This document shows positions 61,985 to 64,000 of a stretch of 64,000 nucleotides of DNA, piece after piece. Below the pieces are notes generated by a model. It saw nothing but the letters and a program-made list of their open reading frames with translations, did not search any database and was not told where the DNA came from. How positions within the stretch are numbered: the first letter of the stretch is position 1; each line of letters starts with the position of its first letter. The stretch lies in assembly GCF_024349785.1 (NCBI RefSeq), contig NZ_AP018817.1, positions 2,139,501 through 2,203,500 of the forward strand. Direction: 5' to 3'. A program made the position numbers and the translations under genes. This stretch comes from Sphingomonas bisphenolicum. GTDB lineage: Bacteria > Pseudomonadota > Alphaproteobacteria > Sphingomonadales > Sphingomonadaceae.

Positions 61985-63442
61985 ATGGCTCATATCGAAT
62001 TTCTCGACGAAACGATGCGCGACGGGCAGCAGAGCCTGTGGGGCCTGCGGATGCGCGCGGGCATGGCGCTGCCGGTGTCGCCGCTGATCGACAGGACGGG
62101 CTTCAAGACCATCGACCTGACCGGCGGCGGCATGCTCGACGTGCTGACCCGCTATTGCCAGGAAAATTATTGGGAGGGTCTGGACCTGCTGGTCGCTTCC
62201 ATGCCCAACACGCCGTTGCGGGCCGGGCTGCGCTCCAACGCCAATGTCACTTTCAGCGTCAGCCCGCGCGCGCTGATGGACCTGTGGGTCCGGCGCCTGT
62301 GCGCGCATGGCGTGCGGTCCTTCTGGATCTATGACGTGTTGTTCGGCTTCGACAATATGCTGCGCCTGGCCAAGGTTGCCAAGGAAAGCGACGCCTGGGT
62401 GGCGGCCGCCGTCATGTTTGCGCTCTCGCCCGTCCATACCGACGCCTATTATGCGGAAAAGGTGCGCGTGCTGGCCGCGAGTCCCGACGTGGACAGCATC
62501 CTGCTGTACGACACGGCCGGCGTGCTGGAGAAGGAGCGGCTCCAGACCCTGATGCCTGGCATCGTCGCGGCAGCCAATGGCAAGCCGATCGAATTCCACG
62601 CCAACAATCTGCTGGGCCAGACCGCCAAGGCCTATCTGGATGCGGTGGACCTGGGCGTGTCCGTCCTCCACACCGCCAGCAAGCCGATGGCGAACGGCCC
62701 GTCCGTGCCCGCGACCGAGACGATGGTGCGCAATATCGAATTGAAGGGGCATACCCATAATCTGGATACGAGCCTGTTCCAGCCGGTGGCCGATCATTTC
62801 CGCGCCGTTGGCAAGGCGGCGGGCTTCCTGGTCGACCAATATGCCGAATATGACATTTTCTCGATCGAGCACCAGATTCCCGGCGGGATGATGGGCACGT
62901 TCAAGGCGCAACTGGCCATGCACAATATGACCGACCGGATCGGCGACGTGCTGGCCGAAGTCGCGGCGGTGCGCAAGGATCTGGGCTATCCCGGCATGGC
63001 GACGCCGTTCAGCCAGTTGGTCGGCATCCAGGCGGTGCTGAACATCGTCACCGGCGAGCGTTATGGCACCGTGCCCGACGAGGTCGTGCAATATGCCGCC
63101 GGCTTCTATGGCGAGACGGTCGCGCCGATCGACGCCAATGTGCTGGACCGCATCATGGGCAGCGCGCGGGCGAAGGAAGTGCTGGACAATCCGCCGCCTG
63201 ATCCGGACCTGGCCGAGCTGAAGAAGCAATATGGCACGGACGACGAGGACGAACTGATCCTGCGTGCCACCGTGCCGCAGGCGGACATCGACAAGATGCG
63301 TGCGACCGGGCCGGTGCGCCGCGACTATCCGCTGCTGTCGTCGCCCGAACTGGAACAGATGCGCAAGCTGATGCAGGTCGCCACCATGCCGGTGGTGGAG
63401 TTGAAGTCCGCCGGCCTCAACCTCAGCCTGCGGAGAGAGTGA
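61985..63442 (+). CDS. Carboxyltransferase-domain protein (pyruvate carboxylase B / transcarboxylase 5S-like) with altered metal-site residues
   Basis: The 485-aa TIM-barrel protein of the HMGL/PYC-B type starts IEFLDETMRDGQQSLWGLRM, the counterpart of the metal- and substrate-binding RDxxQS of 5S subunits. The Lys that is carbamylated in pyruvate carboxylase and 5S (in KDMAG) is Tyr175 (LLYDTAGVL). The second metal His of HxH is Asn207 (FHANNLLG), with His205 kept. The C-terminal PYC_OADA-like domain is present (GGMMGTFKAQL, TPFSQLVGIQAVLNI). It may carboxylate a non-pyruvate substrate by altered chemistry, or have become a lyase. It pairs with the biotin carrier gene 57 bp upstream. Confidence 0.85.
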   Translation: MAHIEFLDETMRDGQQSLWGLRMRAGMALPVSPLIDRTGFKTIDLTGGGMLDVLTRYCQENYWEGLDLLVASMPNTPLRAGLRSNANVTFSVSPRALMDLWVRRLCAHGVRSFWIYDVLFGFDNMLRLAKVAKESDAWVAAAVMFALSPVHTDAYYAEKVRVLAASPDVDSILLYDTAGVLEKERLQTLMPGIVAAANGKPIEFHANNLLGQTAKAYLDAVDLGVSVLHTASKPMANGPSVPATETMVRNIELKGHTHNLDTSLFQPVADHFRAVGKAAGFLVDQYAEYDIFSIEHQIPGGMMGTFKAQLAMHNMTDRIGDVLAEVAAVRKDLGYPGMATPFSQLVGIQAVLNIVTGERYGTVPDEVVQYAAGFYGETVAPIDANVLDRIMGSARAKEVLDNPPPDPDLAELKKQYGTDDEDELILRATVPQADIDKMRATGPVRRDYPLLSSPELEQMRKLMQVATMPVVELKSAGLNLSLRRE

Positions 63443-63524
63443 AGGCCAGCGCTGATTAATTCGCAAATCCGGGTCCGATCCTTCCTATCGGGCGCCGAAC
63501 CGCCTCTTCATCAAGGAGCATGAG

Positions 63525-64000
63525 ATGACTTCGGAAAAGATGGACGCGATCCGCGCGAAGGATCTGGCCAAGGACGAATTCAAGGACTTGCCCAATCTGG
63601 TGAAGGACGAACTGGAAAAACACCGGCAGCTCTATCTGTCAGATCCCGTGGCCGCCCATTATTGGGACCCGATCGTGATCGGCACGCCTGGGGGCGCGGT
63701 CGCCTGCCTGCTGCTCCACCATCTGGGTCACAAGAGCGGCGTCTGGCGCAATACGGCGCTGCAATATTACCGGTTCAACGGCGACATATTGATCGTCGCG
63801 TCGCGCGGCGGGACCGAGGAGCCGCCGAGCTGGTATCTCAACCTGATGGCGAATAACGCTTGCCGCATCCAGGTCGGCGCAAACGGCTCGTCCGCTGTCG
63901 CCCGCGTCATCACGGGCGAGGCGCGGGCGGCCTATTGGGACCATATCTCGCGCGAACAGCCCGCCCAGATCGAATATCAGCAGCGTTGCCGGCGCGAGAT
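63525..64000 (+). CDS. DDN-like nitroreductase-family (deazaflavin/flavin-dependent) protein, 5' part
   Basis: The frame opens at ATG 63525 after AAGGAG and is still open at the window edge (158 codons visible), so the gene is cut. The visible part has LLHHLGHKSGVWRNTALQYY, VASRGGTEEPPSWYLNLMAN and CRIQVG, the core of the deazaflavin-dependent nitroreductase (DDN) split-barrel family. Sphingomonads normally lack coenzyme F420, so such proteins there may use FMN or bind another ligand. It lies 82 bp after the carboxyltransferase-like gene on the same strand. A redox step in the pathway is inferred. Confidence 0.82.
   Translation, partial: MTSEKMDAIRAKDLAKDEFKDLPNLVKDELEKHRQLYLSDPVAAHYWDPIVIGTPGGAVACLLLHHLGHKSGVWRNTALQYYRFNGDILIVASRGGTEEPPSWYLNLMANNACRIQVGANGSSAVARVITGEARAAYWDHISREQPAQIEYQQRCRRE

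Noticed and set aside
1..64000. tRNA, rRNA, CRISPR, phage or conjugative genes
   Set aside because: No tRNA-like cloverleaf with CCA-adjacent acceptor stem, no repeat-spacer arrays and no phage or plasmid gene products were recognised. Small RNAs cannot be excluded by reading alone.

Overview
The window reads as one contiguous piece of a sphingomonad-type alphaproteobacterial chromosome (Sphingobium/Novosphingobium/Sphingomonas-like). This rests on high GC, dense coding, many 4-bp ATGA/GTGA gene overlaps, sphingomonad-type TonB-dependent receptors, a ManD whose active-site residues match the Novosphingobium aromaticivorans enzyme, and a REP-like palindrome of the GAGCCTGTCGAAG type. No rRNA, tRNA, CRISPR or phage genes were seen. 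Genes at both ends run off the window.

Region 1 (1-13.9 kb) is a glucuronoxylan/hexuronate locus on the + strand: two paralogous GH3 glycosidases, D-mannonate dehydratase (manD), an ExuT-like transporter, glucuronate isomerase (uxaC), fructuronate reductase (uxuB), a large TonB receptor and a secreted SGNH esterase. Together they would take up xylo-oligosaccharides and convert D-glucuronate to 2-keto-3-deoxygluconate. Two LacI-type operator-like palindromes bracket the receptor promoter.

Region 2 (13.8-18.0 kb) is proline catabolism: an Lrp/AsnC regulator divergent from a bifunctional PutA.

Region 3 (18.1-36.7 kb) is an accessory catabolic region. It holds a GntR/FadR-type regulator, a class III CoA-transferase, an acyl-CoA dehydrogenase, a LysR regulator with two HTH domains, an IS427-type (IS5 family) insertion, and a minus-strand operon of Rieske oxygenase, flavodoxin-type reductase, AAHS transporter, GMC oxidoreductase and aldehyde dehydrogenase. 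A TonB receptor, an SDR, a second Rieske oxygenase and a frameshifted MerR gene follow. FadR-type TGGTnnnACCA palindromes lie before the CoA-transferase, the acyl-CoA dehydrogenase and the Rieske operon, which suggests one small regulon.

Region 4 (37-64 kb) is a large CoA-thioester degradation cluster in three transcription blocks. A + strand block (37.0-47.8 kb) starts with P450 and aldehyde dehydrogenase, continues with two tandem copies of a three-gene cassette (CrtC/AttH-like protein, APH-fold kinase, small helical partner), and ends with a MmgE/PrpD protein and a zinc alcohol dehydrogenase. A - strand block (54.0-47.8 kb) holds an amidohydrolase, acyl-CoA ligase, alpha/beta hydrolase, thiolase, SDR and SnoaL-like protein. 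A + strand block (54.2 kb to the end) holds two Cys-less thiolase-like proteins, a double DUF35 protein, an MBL-fold hydrolase, an enoyl-CoA hydratase, a pair of acyl-CoA dehydrogenases, a biotin carrier protein, a carboxyltransferase-like protein with altered metal-site residues, and a DDN-type nitroreductase. My inference is that oxygenation, oxidation to an acid, CoA activation, kinase-assisted removal or migration of a hydroxyl, beta-oxidation and aldol-type cleavage act in sequence on a hydrophobic terpenoid-, steroid- or branched-chain-like substrate. The duplicated kinase cassette and the degenerate carboxyltransferase/biotin carrier pair are the most novel-looking parts.
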